This document shows, one piece after another, positions 1 through 10,154 of a stretch of DNA of 18,435 nucleotides (the first letter of the stretch is position 1; the number at the start of each line of letters is the position of its first letter). This DNA comes from Phoronis ovalis. Its lineage: Eukaryota; Phoronida; Phoronidae. The translations under genes were made by a program, and so were the position numbers. The stretch lies in assembly GCA_028565635.1 (NCBI GenBank), contig JAOXYB010044837.1:8680-27114 (forward strand). The letters are read 5' to 3'. Under the pieces are notes generated by a model that saw only the letters and a program-made list of their open reading frames with translations, was not told the DNA's origin and searched no databases.

Positions 1-10
1 AAACTTCCAG
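1..10 (+). CDS. Possible 3' end of a preceding E-Syt C2A exon
   Basis: The window opens with AACTTCCAG followed by GTGAGC at 11-16, a good donor. Read in phase 0 it gives Asn-Phe-Gln, which joins in frame to the Val-Val-Lys of the exon at 531. Phe-Gln shortly before Val-Ile-Lys fits the E-Syt C2A strand at this point, but two residues seem to be missing in the join. Only ten bases are visible, so this is tentative. Confidence 0.45.
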
Positions 11-3000
11 GTGAGCACCCTGAGTGTCAGAGCCTATAAATCTCAGCTTACATTGTTTAAAACTTTCATATTTTATAGCTTCTTACCTCTAAATTCAAAT
101 TTTATATCTTGTCGTAGTTTTATAGACTCTGAAACAACTCGCTCAGGCCTTTGAACTTCCGCATGGATACGCTTCCAAAAATAGAAGCAAGTGACAGTCA
201 CTGATAACTTGTGAAAATCTCATTTTTATTTGGGGGCAATCAGTGTTTTCAAATTGATTGATGGGTAGAGATTAGGTATGAGTTATTTCAGCGTCTATAC
301 ATGAAGCTAAGATAAGAGAAGTAAAATTTGAAAGGTAAGAAATCAAAAAAATACGAAAGTTTTAAACGTTCTAGTGGAGGTTTATAGGCTCTGACACTCG
401 GGGCGAGGTGCAGATACCTAAATTATATTAATTTGTGTTGTAGCATTTTGACAAAGTTACTCTGCATTGTTATGACTTTCATAAAACGCTTAATTTTTTT
501 AAAGTTGGTTCTCAATCGTTTAACACCCAGGTGGTAAAGAATAATATTAATCCAGTCTGGAATGCATACTATGAGGTAAGTAATATTAAGAAAGGTAACC
601 ATTTTGTGTCTAAAGGTTAGACTAATTCTTGGACCAAGATATAATATGCAGGACTACAGCAGATCAATTTTTTGTTCAGATGATAAAAAGGGCTTGATTT
701 GAGTAACTTATAACTGGATTTTGCAGAAAAGTTGATGATGTTATTTATAAATTCCATCAAAGGCTGAAGTAATGCTATATTAAAGTAATATGCTGAACAT
801 GAACATTACTGAATGAATAATACCACTAACGTAATAAATAAATATTAAAGACAAATGGTTGAAGTCACGTACTACCATGTACTTTGAATGCGTTATAACA
901 TAACCAAACTACATGAAATAACACATTACAAGTTAGAGGCCAGGCACTGAAACTTCACTACTAAATTATGTATGTTTTGGTCGGCAGTTTGTGTATTTGC
1001 CAGTTGAGCATGAAGCTGTTTGGAAACATCCCACTGTTGCTTAACAGGTGAGGAAACTATATGTAAATGCAGCATTGCTTTACTTTTTTGTTACAGGCAG
1101 TAGTTGATCAGCGAACTGGACAAGAACTGGAAATTGAAGTATTTGATGATGATGACGCTAATAAAGATGATAATTTAGGACGGTCAGACACTATAACTAC
1201 TATTATGCACCTTGTTATTGTTACTGACATGTACTGGGGCTCAGATGAGTGTTTTGTAAATTAAACTAAACCAAACATTAAAACATTTGCCTGTAGCACG
1301 TGTAACTTTGTTTTGCATGATATTTATACTATTATAGGAAATGCATTATAGTTGACGTTGAATAAAATTTGCTTCTGTCCTTAGCATCCATGTTTTTTGT
1401 TTATTTTTTTTTCAGTTTGAGTGTGGATATTGCATCTGTTTCTGATAGGGGCCATATGGACAGAGTAAGATCCCTATTCGCATCTACTGTTGCAATTTCA
1501 TTTTTATTGAAGAGATTCAGTGATGAAAAGGGTTTCACTATATTGAAAATAGTCTAGGGGTCTGGTATGACCTATCTTTATAGCATATGTGTTTCAATCT
1601 TTCTTCCAAGCACTGCATGATTTCAAATACTTTGAGACATTCATTTTACATGGCACTGCTAAATTTAACTGATGCATATGCCTAATAATTGTGGTTTTGT
1701 CTGCTTGTTAATTTTTGGTAGGTGTATGGATGGTGGTACGTGAACAAAACAATGTTAGATTTTGTCTGCTTGTTAATTTCAGTGGCTACCATTGGAAGAA
1801 GCAGATACTGGACAATTACGGCTTCGACTCATGTGGTTAAATTTATCTCCAAACCCGGAAGATTTAGAAAAGGTAGGATTATTTAGCTTGTAGTGGTACA
1901 GAAGGAAGGGAAGGGACTAATTGAATAGACATGTAGGTACTGGGTCTCGAATCAACTCATGAAATATTTTAAAATTTATTGTGGTTGCTGGGTTTTGGAA
2001 AAGTGCTTTCGCCCTCCCCTGTACAAGAGAGGATGATCCTAAAATGGTACAAAACATATTATAGTCATTATTAAATCAAAAGCAAATATTATGAGACTGC
2101 AGAATTTTTATTTGAAATTGCTGTTTTAACTATAATAAGGAAATTACAAAATCTGTTACGTTGTACCATTAACTTAACAAAAAACCTTATTACATGTTTG
2201 AAATTCTGATATGTCACTATTTTATAAAGGAAGAATGTGGTTCACGAACATTGACTCCCGAAACTGTATGTTTAAAAAATCATTTCAGAATAATTGTAAC
2301 GAAATTTGGCTCAACTTAGCGTCTCCCTCCCAAACTGATGTTAGTAGTAAGTTTAAGTGCATGTTTTTGAACCAGTGTTTGGTTGTCCGTCAAATTAGAA
2401 ACACATTTGCAAACAACTTAATTACGGTTATTGTATGATTACTAACAAACCAAGGAACTATATTCATAGCATGCTGAAATGCAAATTACTGTATTAATAT
2501 GTGTTCCTCTGATGTCTGCAGATGTGTGCTCATTGAACGTGTTTTTCCTGCAGTTGATTAGACATCACACTCTTGTCACTTTTAGGTGCAAGAGCTAGTT
2601 TGTCTAATCAACTGCAGTATTATGCCTTACTTGAAGTATTTGGCTGTACAGTGTTTTAAAAGTATTACCAGAAGTGAATGAATCTGACGAATCTAAACCT
2701 TTGTGTGAAAAATATCATCACAGCTCATAAATAACATTCAATAAAGTTTGGTGTCAGAATAAAGTTGAGATAAATAATTCAGATTTGACTCACTATTGGT
2801 AAATAACACAAAAAGGTTAAAAACTCTTTAAAAGTAAATGTTGCCCGTGAATAGTCCTCTTTTGGGCAACTTTCCGTATTAACAATACTAATGTTTTCAT
2901 GTACCTATTTCTTTGGATCTTGTTCTCCTATCTTTTAAGATGCCTTTACAATTTCTACTCTGACAACTATAAAAATATCACCCAAACATTTTGGGGACGT

Positions 3001-6000
3001 CTGCTTTGTGGTGGTGGTTCTGTAATCAATGTGTATCGCACAATGTGCAACATGATTTGATGATGCAGCTTTCACTTGATGGAACTGGTTCCTCATTTTG
3101 GCCTATTACACATAACAGACACTGTATAATTTATAACCATTGTTTTATATCATTTCAGGCCATTGAACAGTGTAAAGCTGCTCATAGTTTTGAAACCTTA
3201 TCATCATCTCTACTTATGATCTACTTAGATTCTGCATCTGATCTACCAGTAAGTTGAAATTGTGGAAAAATATTGTTTTGAAATAAACAGAAGTGTCAAC
3301 TATAGGTCATAGTAATTTATTAATTTTTTCTATATTTTTCTGTATTACTTTTTAAATTTGTTGGGTATATTTTATAACAAACATACAACCTAGATGGACA
3401 TTTTATTCATTTTCTTTAACAATGAAATTCTTTGTTTCTCATTTATGGAAATAGAGATACTATTCAATAATTGTATATGCTGAGTCTCTAAAATTTGAAC
3501 ACAAGTACTTTGACAATCATTAAAAATTTACTGCTTTAATTCTTACAAAAATCACAAAAAGTAGCAATTTTGTACATTAGATTTCTGAAGTTATAATTAT
3601 GTGGATATTTTTTCAATATTTAACAATGATAGGATGCACTCAGTTAAACATCTTAATAAATTTATTGCAGAAACATAGGAGATCAATGACCTCAGAACCC
3701 AGTCCTTTTTGTGTTCTGAAGTGTGGCAATGATCGCAAACAGAGTGCTGTACAAAACAGTACCAGCAAACCAAGATGGGAGGAAAACTTCCAATTCCTAA
3801 TTCATAGTCCGCTGCTTGAAGATTTAGATATTGAGGCAAGATGGCATTGATTCCACTATGCTTAAGTTTTTTGTGGATATTATTTAACTCTCTATCCTTG
3901 TGGTCAACTGAAGTAAGCCAAAGTGTGGTAATTAAAGAAATGATCTCCTGCGAGTCATGAAAATCTCACCAGTGGTTTGTTAATTGTTCTCTCATATATT
4001 TTCTTACTTTCTAATTTTATTTTTATTTATAGGTACTGGACAAGAAGAATAATGATAAGAAAATCGGTTGGTTGTCTATACCAATCAAACAGTTGTTGTC
4101 TGCTCCCTCCATGACAATATATGAACCTTTCCGTCTCAAACAAGCTTCTGCGTCTAGTGTCTTAAGCATAAGATTATGTCTGAGAGTGAGTTTTACAGTT
4201 TTTTATACATACTGGTTAATATTTTCACAAGTTGTAGCACAGCATAGTTTGTAACATTGTCGTTCTAGGGAAAATGTTATTGCCACTCAGGTCTATCTAA
4301 TTGATAATTGACCAGTTTGTTGTGCAGATTTTGCACTTGGTGTATGTTTTAATTTGCTTGTAATAGATATTAGTTCCATTTTTTTTACAGATTTTAACGT
4401 CCAATGATGTCCCATACTCTAATTCTGTCTCAGAAATAATTCCGTCTGAAACCAAAAATAAAGACAGTCCAACGAGGACTGACAACCAGCCTTCATCTTC
4501 TCACGCAGGTAAGTAAATCAGTACTCATTCAGTACACCATACGTCTTATGTTATGTAGCTATTTTGCTTACTCTATTTTATACACCAGTCACTGGTGCAA
4601 CAGCACAAATTTATTGTTAAAATTATGAATATTTTAAAATCTCTTTGTCAGAAAGTCAAATTTGACAACAAGCTATATCTAGTAATTAAAAGTTATTTAG
4701 ATCTAAACATTAATAGACGTTTAGCTACATGATAAATCAATAACTGAAAATGTATTTAAAAAAGGATCAATGCAATTGGTAATTGTAAAAGCTGTTGTGT
4801 TACTACATGAGGCTACAAGTAAGTGGTTTAACAGTAAGTCATGCTTGTATTTTAATCAGATAACACTAGTGAAAAGGTTGGAGCTTTTCTTGAGAGCAGA
4901 AACAGCGACTCCAGCCAGAACACACCAACTATGTTAGAACATGTCAGAAATGAATTACGAAGAAGGCCTACACATTCACAGAGAGGGTGAGAAACAAAAT
5001 CACAAAATTTCGTATATACTGATAATGAATGCTTTCAGATGGAGCCATCTTTACATGCAATAGATATATGCAAGTTTAATCTGCATGTATGCATTTATCA
5101 ACAGTCTGCATAACAAAGCAAGATCCAAGCAATATACTCTGGCTTAATCGACCACAATAATCCATATTCCATGACTGTTTATCAGCAGCACAACCTACTT
5201 TCCTTAACCAGTCAGAGCATGCCTAATTTTTTTGAAGTTTGCACAACATTTTCGGTTTGCTTGCATTGGGCTCTCTGATTGGGCACCTAGAGGACGATAA
5301 AATAGATTGGTTGAAAGACTTCAAAGCCAGTAACACAGCAAGGCCTATTCTGCAATGGCATGCATTGATAAACTAAACTGTAGTCTAATGGTATTCACGA
5401 GCTGTCTTCAATAAACATGTAGTAAAATGATGTTTTATAGGATATGTGAAAAGTAGATTTGTTCCACAAGCAGAAATTATGTCCTAGACTAGGTTGCTTA
5501 TTAACAAATCAAAAGTAATTATTTTTGATTCCTAAATCACTGTAATTTTTTGTATTGTGTTTTAGTTCTGTTGGGAGCGGCGATGGATTTGGTAGAATTC
5601 AAGTAACAATACGATATAGTGTACAACGAAGCCGTCTCATAGTTGTTATTCATAAATGCATGTGAGTAGGGAATTTTGCATTCTCTTATAATGTTTGTAA
5701 AAAGTATGATTTATTTGAGTTTTCATGTAACCCAATCTCAAAGTTAAGGTATATAACACATGCTGTTCACTAAAAGTGGTTAAGAAAAAATAAGGCACAT
5801 TAGGTAAATTAGTTTATAGTATCATGCCCATAACAATTGACCCTTGATTTCTTTTGTATAGCTTTTCTTCAGGAAATATGAACAACTTGATTGCAATTTA
5901 CTATTGAAACCAGTGAATAAAGCTGGATATGCAGTATCACACAAAATTACGTGATTTAGATATTTTCAAAATTTCAGAATTTGGAGGGGTAGTTATAACA

Positions 6001-7776
6001 TATTAAACTAGCATAAAAGTTTTAGATTACAAAAAACTCAAATGTTGGGCATAAGAATATTAGTTCAACTAAAAATTCAGTGATGAGGTTTATAAAAGAT
6101 TATTTTATATTACAAATTGTCTAACTGATACAGTTTGAACCATCAAAAAGAATAGCTTGTGAAATAAACCTTTGGGGAGGCTTCGTTCCATTTGTTACAT
6201 GCGCTCTCTTTGTTTACTAAAGGAAGCTTAAAATGTTTCGAGAGTAACTGAACTACAAATATACAAAGCATACGAGCTGATGACTGTTGAACACCTCAAA
6301 ATAAAGAAATAAACAAAACAACACAGAATTTGATGCTGTAATGTTTCATGCTCGCTTGAATTGCGACTGTTATCGTTGAATGAAGAAGTAATCACAATCT
6401 ATGAAAATATAACTAAAAAAAGGCAGAAAAATAGATAAAAGCATTTTGATAAAGAATGTTGTGAAAAAATTTATTGTCAAGAGTAAAAATTAAAAACTCT
6501 CTTTGCACATACCCCACACAATGATATCTGACAAGTAATCTTTTATTTTGCTGTAAGTTGAAAAAATCTTGTTAGGTTACATGTACTCTGGGCTTAAAAT
6601 TCATTAACACAACCTTATGTTGTAGTCATTTTAGTCATTAAAAAATACTTCATTTTTTGCAGGAATCTTATCCCATGTGATAGTGACAATCTAGCGAATC
6701 CATATGTGAGAATTTATTTACTTCCTGACAAGTCGCTACATGGCAAGAAAAAGACACAAACTGTCAAGGATAATTTAAATCCAATTTTTGATGAAACGTA
6801 CGTATTTCAATTTCAGAGAAATATTCTTGTTTGCTTACATTTGAAGACCATACTTCATGGCCCATGACAATATATGTATATACACACACGCACATGCACA
6901 CACACATAAAGATTATCTAATATCCAATGCCCTCCCATGTTTTAAAACATCGGTAGTGTATAAGATTTGGGAAGTTTGGAATTCATTTTACAAGAGTCTT
7001 ATTGTTTTCTTTTCAGATTTGAATTTGCTGTGAATCAGTCAGATGCAGAGCAGAGGTCACTGGATATTTCTTGTAAAAATTCTGTTCCATTGTTCTCCAG
7101 CTCTAGAACGGACATGGGAAAAATTTGGATAGATTTGTCTTCAATAGACCTCAATAAAGCAAGCACAGAATGGTATGTCTTAGTATTTAAGTTAACAAAA
7201 GATTGTCTATTTTTTAATTGTTTGTTTGAAGCACCTAATGATTACTTTGTCATGTTTTTGTGTTTAATGTAAACAACATTTCTTTGTCAAAGAGTCATAA
7301 GCAGTGGCCATCCATTTTGGATTGATTTAGAGGATATTCATCACAATACAGTTTCTTTGTTGGCACCAGCATAGCTAAATCCTGCCCAAGTAGATGATTC
7401 CATTTGGTTCCAAATATTACTCTATGGGCATTAAATGTGTCACACTAGGTTTTTTTTTGCTATGAGAATTGCCAGCTTTCTTTTGCCTAATCAGTATCAA
7501 AGGTGCCTGAGCTAATTCAGCAGTTGAATGCTTTTGTAATCTGCAGGAGACAAGAATGAACAATCTTAGGGTCTCCAAAAGCTTTGTAAGTTTGCTGAAA
7601 TTTTGATACAGAAGGGTAAATTATTAGTTTCCATCTTGTACAAAATTACAAAGCTCATCGAGTAGCCGTGGAAAAAAAATATCGTCTCCCTTTTTTTATT
7701 CCATAGGTATGATTTGCAAGCATTAGATTTGGACAAATCAGGTCGTAAAAGTTCTTCATTTACCACAGCTGTATAG
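1..7776 (+). CDS. ESYT2-like: Extended synaptotagmin (E-Syt2/3-like), 3' part, 5'-truncated
   Basis: E-Syts are ER-anchored proteins that tether the ER to the plasma membrane and move lipids through an SMP domain; their C2 domains bind Ca2+ and PI(4,5)P2. The ER hairpin and SMP domain would lie upstream of this window. Seen exons: 531-575, 1097-1182, 1416-1464, 1783-1872, 3159-3248, 3671-3835, 4033-4185, 4391-4508, 4860-4986, 5566-5661, 6663-6797, 7017-7172 and 7707-7776, stop TAG 7774-7776. They sum to 1,380 nt, giving 459 residues plus stop in one frame. A further exon end at 1-10 is possible. The order C2A (C-terminal part), C2B, Ser/Asn-rich linker, C2C matches E-Syt2/3 (three C2s) rather than five-C2 E-Syt1. 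Diagnostic strings are GQELEIEVFDDDDANKDD, LMIYLDSASDLP and YVRIYLLPDKS. One intron uses a GC donor (3836). Family assignment is firm; the paralogue is inferred. Confidence 0.93.
22..399. repeat. Foldback (MITE-like) element in an E-Syt intron
   Basis: GAGTGTCAGAGCCTATAAA at 22-40 is the exact reverse complement of 381-399. Pairing continues inwards in register: 55-67 with 355-367, 82-88 with 333-339, 96-104 with 322-330, 121-127 with 293-299, and 129-140 with 280-291 (11 of 12). This gives arms of about 120 nt around a loop of about 140 nt. AGGTG occurs just outside both ends (9-13 and 406-410), a possible target duplication. No coding capacity. Confidence 0.75.
531..1872 (+). CDS. E-Syt C2A domain, C-terminal two thirds (4 exons)
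   Basis: The exons are 531-575 (phase 0-0, KNNINPVWNAYYE), 1097-1182 (AVVDQRTGQELEIEVF, then an acidic loop), 1416-1464 (SVDIASVS) and 1783-1872 (WLPLEEADTGQLRLRLMWL). The NPVWN turn and the acidic loop DDDDANKDDNLG are the C2 calcium-binding landmarks of E-Syt C2A, so Ca2+ binding is likely kept. The donor after 1182 is weak (GTCAGA), but it is the only site that joins Gly-Arg in phase to Leu-Ser-Val. A 65-bp-spaced duplication of the acceptor tract lies just before the last of these exons. Confidence 0.9.
1695..1779 (+). repeat. Direct duplication of the acceptor pyrimidine tract
   Basis: A 20-nt string beginning TTTTGTCTGCTTG occurs at 1695-1714 and again at 1760-1779, the second copy leading into the true acceptor TTTCAG at 1777-1782. 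The first copy leads to TTGGTAG at 1715-1721, which could be a cryptic acceptor. Using it would add 61 nt and break the frame. Confidence 0.85.
1873..3158 (+). other. Large E-Syt intron, no internal exon seen
   Basis: This 1,286-bp AT-rich intron separates the C2A and C2B exons. It contains the hairpin at 2548-2617. Open frames within it (for example 2211-2438) show no C2-like sequence and lack fitting splice sites. Confidence 0.75.
2548..2617. ncRNA. 70-nt hairpin, pre-miRNA-like or miniature inverted repeat
   Basis: CTGCAGTTGATTAGACA at 2548-2564 pairs perfectly with TGTCTAATCAACTGCAG at 2601-2617 (17 bp). After a 5/6-nt internal loop a second stem CTCTTG (2570-2575) with CAAGAG (2589-2594) closes a small terminal loop. 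Size and shape suit a pre-miRNA, but the perfect outer stem equally suits a small palindromic repeat. I do not recognise a known miRNA seed. Confidence 0.3.
3159..4185 (+). CDS. E-Syt C2B domain (3 exons)
   Basis: The exons are 3159-3248 (AIEQCKAAHSFETLSSSLLM...), 3671-3835 (55 codons, with SKPRWEENFQFLIHSP) and 4033-4185 (VLDKKNNDKKIGWLSIPIKQ...). PxWEENFxFxIHxP is typical of E-Syt2 C2B. The final loop reads VLDKKNNDKKIG, with fewer acidic ligands than C2A. As in vertebrate E-Syt2, this C2B probably binds Ca2+ poorly or not at all (inference). The junction at 3835/4033 joins DLDIE to VLDKK and needs a GC donor. Confidence 0.9.
3836..4032 (+). other. GC-AG intron
   Basis: The exon ends GAG at 3835 and the intron starts GCAAGA. 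The acceptor is TTTATAG at 4026-4032. No GT near this point would keep the C2B reading DLDIE-VLDKK, so a GC donor is required. The exon side and +3 to +5 match the strong consensus expected of GC donors. Confidence 0.8.
4391..4986 (+). CDS. E-Syt C2B-C2C linker (2 exons)
   Basis: Exons 4391-4508 and 4860-4986 encode about 80 residues rich in Ser, Asn, Thr and Pro with a basic patch NELRRRPTHSQR near the end. They have clean splice sites (GTAAGT at 4509, CAG at 4857-4859, GTGAGA at 4987) and keep frame by 1-nt and 2-nt split codons. No fold is recognised. In the family this stretch is a flexible, poorly conserved linker. A phosphorylation role is possible, but the sequence does not show one. 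Confidence 0.85.
4583..4597. repeat. 15-bp palindrome in intron
   Basis: CACCAGT-C-ACTGGTG is a perfect palindrome around a single base. It may be a binding site or chance. Confidence 0.4.
4987..6662 (+). other. Two E-Syt introns flanking exon 5566-5661, nothing specific seen
   Basis: Introns 4987-5565 and 5662-6662 are AT-rich. I found no exon-like frame, RNA gene or clear terminal repeats in either. Confidence 0.6.
5566..7776 (+). CDS. E-Syt C2C domain and C-terminus (4 exons)
   Basis: The exons are 5566-5661 (FGRIQVTIRYSVQRSRLIVV), 6663-6797 (NPYVRIYLLPDKSLHGKKKT and DNLNPIFDET), 7017-7172 (FEFAVNQSDAEQRSLDI...) and 7707-7776 (YDLQALDLDKSGRKSSSF...). The LLPDK(x)nGKKKT basic strand is the PI(4,5)P2-binding surface of E-Syt2/3 C2C, which docks the protein on the plasma membrane. 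The acidic Ca2+ ligands are largely absent, as is usual for this C2. The protein ends 22 residues after the last conserved Trp. Confidence 0.92.
6869..6907. repeat. (TA)/(CA) microsatellite in intron
   Basis: An alternating pyrimidine-purine run, TATATGTATATACACACACG followed by interrupted CA repeats, lies in the intron between the two central C2C exons. Confidence 0.8.
7173..7706 (+). other. Last E-Syt intron, nothing specific seen
   Basis: A 534-bp intron between a GTATGT donor and a CCATAG acceptor, splitting the codon of the final Trp (TG|G). No further feature recognised. Confidence 0.7.
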
Positions 7777-8860
7777 AAACAAGCTAGTATAGTACTATGT
7801 GTATTATCATGCAAGTATTTGTATGATACTCTGTTGAAAAAGATTCTGGTTAGACACTAGTGCATAAATTCTGTTAATATGCAGTAACTGTGAAAAATGA
7901 ATACTGTGATTGCTCTAAAACGAATGTTGAATGGATTTTTATTAAAGTTGTGTTTGATCATGTAAACAATTGTGATAACTGATTAGTACATATTTTAGTG
8001 AATGAGTGGTGGTATTACTATGTAATTTTAGATGTCCGAAATCAAAAAAGTATATATTTATACTAACATTATTTAATAATGCACATTATTTCCGTGATGT
8101 GAATTGTGTGTGTGGTTGTGTAAACTGATGTGCCATAGACTACTCTAGTGTATACCATGCATTTATCTTTTAACCTTTTTTCAAACTCACACATGTGTAA
8201 GGAAAGAATGTGGAATCTCTGAGGGTTAATATTAAGTAGAAAGGAAGTTATATCCAGATTTTCTGAGTAGATCAGCCACCTTTCCATGCTGTTGGTGGAG
8301 CCACTAGACATGAAAAACCCAACATTTCCTGCATGTAATGTTTTGCTAATGAATCGTACTAGCACTCATGGAACTACTTCATTGGTTATTCACAAAGTGT
8401 GACGTGGTGGAAATGTTTAGCTCCCCAAGAGTGGCTCCACGGAGTCCATGCAAATAGTCTATTGATAGTGTATGATGGATCTTCCCAGTTAATCTGCCAT
8501 TAAACGGGGGTAAAAACATATGGCCATAAATAGTCAGGGGGTTCTGATTATCTTCATAATTAGCAACTTACAACAGTATTTTTGCTAGAAAAATGTGCTG
8601 CAATGTGTGCAGATAGATGTGCTATTTTTGTACTAATCTATGCAATATTGTAAGCAAAATTACAGCATATGCAGTGTGTATTTTGTAAGAGCAAGCATTT
8701 TCCTTCAATTAAATTGTTAAAATTCTGGCAGTAAGCCTACTGATAGCTGACTGACAGACTTAGTCTTTTGTAAGATCTGTAATGCAACACACAGCTTGGT
8801 TACTGTTTCAAAAATTTGAGAAGTTGGAAATAAGTTAAAATAAAGCTAACAGTTTATAAA
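7777..8860 (+). other. Probable E-Syt 3' UTR
   Basis: About 1.1 kb of AT-rich sequence without a convincing coding frame runs from the E-Syt stop to an AATAAA at 8839-8844. An ATTAAA near 7940 could give a shorter form. An 11-bp inverted repeat (8295-8305 and 8430-8440, GTGGAGCCACT) could form a hairpin. The open frame on the opposite strand at 8069-8365 has no splice context and no recognisable motif, so I treat it as chance. Confidence 0.6.
8839..8844 (+). terminator. Poly(A) signal AATAAA, E-Syt
   Basis: A canonical hexamer lies about 1.06 kb after the E-Syt stop and is followed by T- and GT-containing sequence. It is the first AATAAA after the stop on this strand that I found. Confidence 0.55.
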
Positions 8861-8877
8861 CAAAATGTTTGAACAAA

Positions 8878-8883
8878 TTTATT
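8878..8883 (-). terminator. Distal poly(A) signal AATAAA, astacin gene
   Basis: TTTATT on the + strand reads AATAAA on the - strand, about 1.14 kb after the stop at 10024. It lies 34 bp from the E-Syt signal on the other strand, so the two transcripts would end nearly on top of each other. Confidence 0.35.
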
Positions 8884-9944
8884 AAAAGTAATATTTGGCA
8901 CATCTCCAATAAATAGTTAATATAATATTACTTGTTACAAAAAGTAGTACTATACAAACAAATACATGACACCAATAAACATTACATTTACTGAATCTTT
9001 TAAAATACTTTTACTTCAAGCTTATTTTGCACTATATATAAAACATTGTGTGTGTAAAGTTATCATAGAACATTTAGCACCAATTCAAATATATTTTTTT
9101 TAAATGTACCATTAGCCAAGTAACATAAAATTTACAACAACTTATTAATAGAAAATTTCAAACATAATACCAATCCTGTCAATATTATTATATCAACTGA
9201 ATGTATTATAAATAACAACATTAGGAACATTGTGGCAGTTGTTTGTGCTGGTTGTAAACATTCCTTATCAACCCTTACTGCTTTGATTACACTTTAAAGC
9301 CTTTAGATGCAAGCTGCCTTATTGTACGAATAATTTAATACAACATGTTTGGTTGTTTGATGTATGACTACTTCTCACAAATTACAAGAAAATCCTCCCT
9401 CCATGCCAATAATACCACAAACAAATACAAAATTACTGAAAAATAAATATTTAAATATCAATAAATGGAGAATTCTGAGAAAAAACACTTAAGATGCATA
9501 TTTCTAAAGACTAAATACATGATTCACTGAGTTCACATAAAATATTGCACATATTGAAAGTTGACAAAAACTGGCTTGGTCCCAAGTTTAAACTAGGTAT
9601 CCAAGCATTTTTGTACTTGATTGAGTTGACACAAATATGTCACAGATTGGTCCCATGTTTACTAAATCAGGTTTATATAATTATCTAATGTGTTAGTGCT
9701 ACATTAGGCTGCTGTGCTTGAATTGCTCGAAAACTGTGCCAGCTAATTTTAAAACCTGATCAATGTCATCACAAGGTCCCACTATTCGAATATGAAGTAA
9801 AACAAATGCTTTGCGTAAAAAGTACAATCTTTGACACTATTTCAGCACGAGTCGGATCAGGTACAATATCCAAACTGTTTTCATGCCTATGATTATCCTG
9901 CACTCTTTATCCATATTTTTTGTACAGATAAAATCTAAAATTGA

Positions 9945-9950
9945 TTTATT
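9945..9950 (-). terminator. Proximal poly(A) signal AATAAA, astacin gene
   Basis: TTTATT on the + strand gives AATAAA on the - strand only about 75 bases after the stop of the ShKT terminal exon. This is the likelier proximal end of the soluble-form transcript, though the sequence alone cannot decide. Confidence 0.45.
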
Positions 9951-10023
9951 CATAGATTGTCAGAAAGCCTTTGACACAATTAACAGCTATTGCTGCATTA
10001 AATTCATGTTATTATAAGTAAGC

Positions 10024-10154
10024 TTATGGTCTTGATCCATTTTCACAATATCTACATGCACTAGGGCAGTTATCCCTCATATATCTAGGTCGTAGGAGAC
10101 ATGCTCCACCCTTTGCCCATCCTTCACATATATCCATTTTATCAATACAAGGTT
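10024..10154 (-). CDS. Alternative terminal exon B: ShKT domain 27 (soluble form)
   Basis: Acceptor TTTATTTTCAG is strong. The exon encodes (E)PCIDKMDICEGWAKGGACLL, RPRYM, ACRYC and a short NGSRP tail, stop TAA at 10024-10026. All six cysteines are present, so this is a complete domain and the protein would be secreted. It is the only domain with a basic residue before the conserved aromatic (Arg-Tyr). Confidence 0.8.

Larger units (their letters stand above)
8861..10023 (-). other. 3' UTR or flank of the astacin gene; no firm gene
   Basis: This AT-rich stretch lies between the two convergent genes. It contains a degenerate direct duplication of about 65-bp period (GTTGAC...TTGGTCCCA at about 9560-9595 and 9625-9665), several poly(A)-like hexamers, and a 45-codon open stretch on the - strand (9702-9836) listed under findings. 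I see no RNA gene or transposon here. Confidence 0.5.

Noticed and set aside
2211-2438. 75-codon open frame in the large E-Syt intron
   Set aside because: No similarity to C2 or other domains and no fitting acceptor or donor phase.
7566-7814. 82-codon open frame on the - strand over the last E-Syt exon
   Set aside because: Antisense to a confident coding exon and UTR.
8069-8365. 98-codon open frame on the - strand within the E-Syt 3' UTR
   Set aside because: No motif, no hydrophobic or repeat pattern of interest, no splice context; expected by chance.
8295-8440. 11-bp inverted repeat in the E-Syt 3' UTR as a SECIS or regulatory stem
   Set aside because: The arms are 124 nt apart, no in-frame selenocysteine TGA is seen in the gene, and no conserved SECIS core was recognised.
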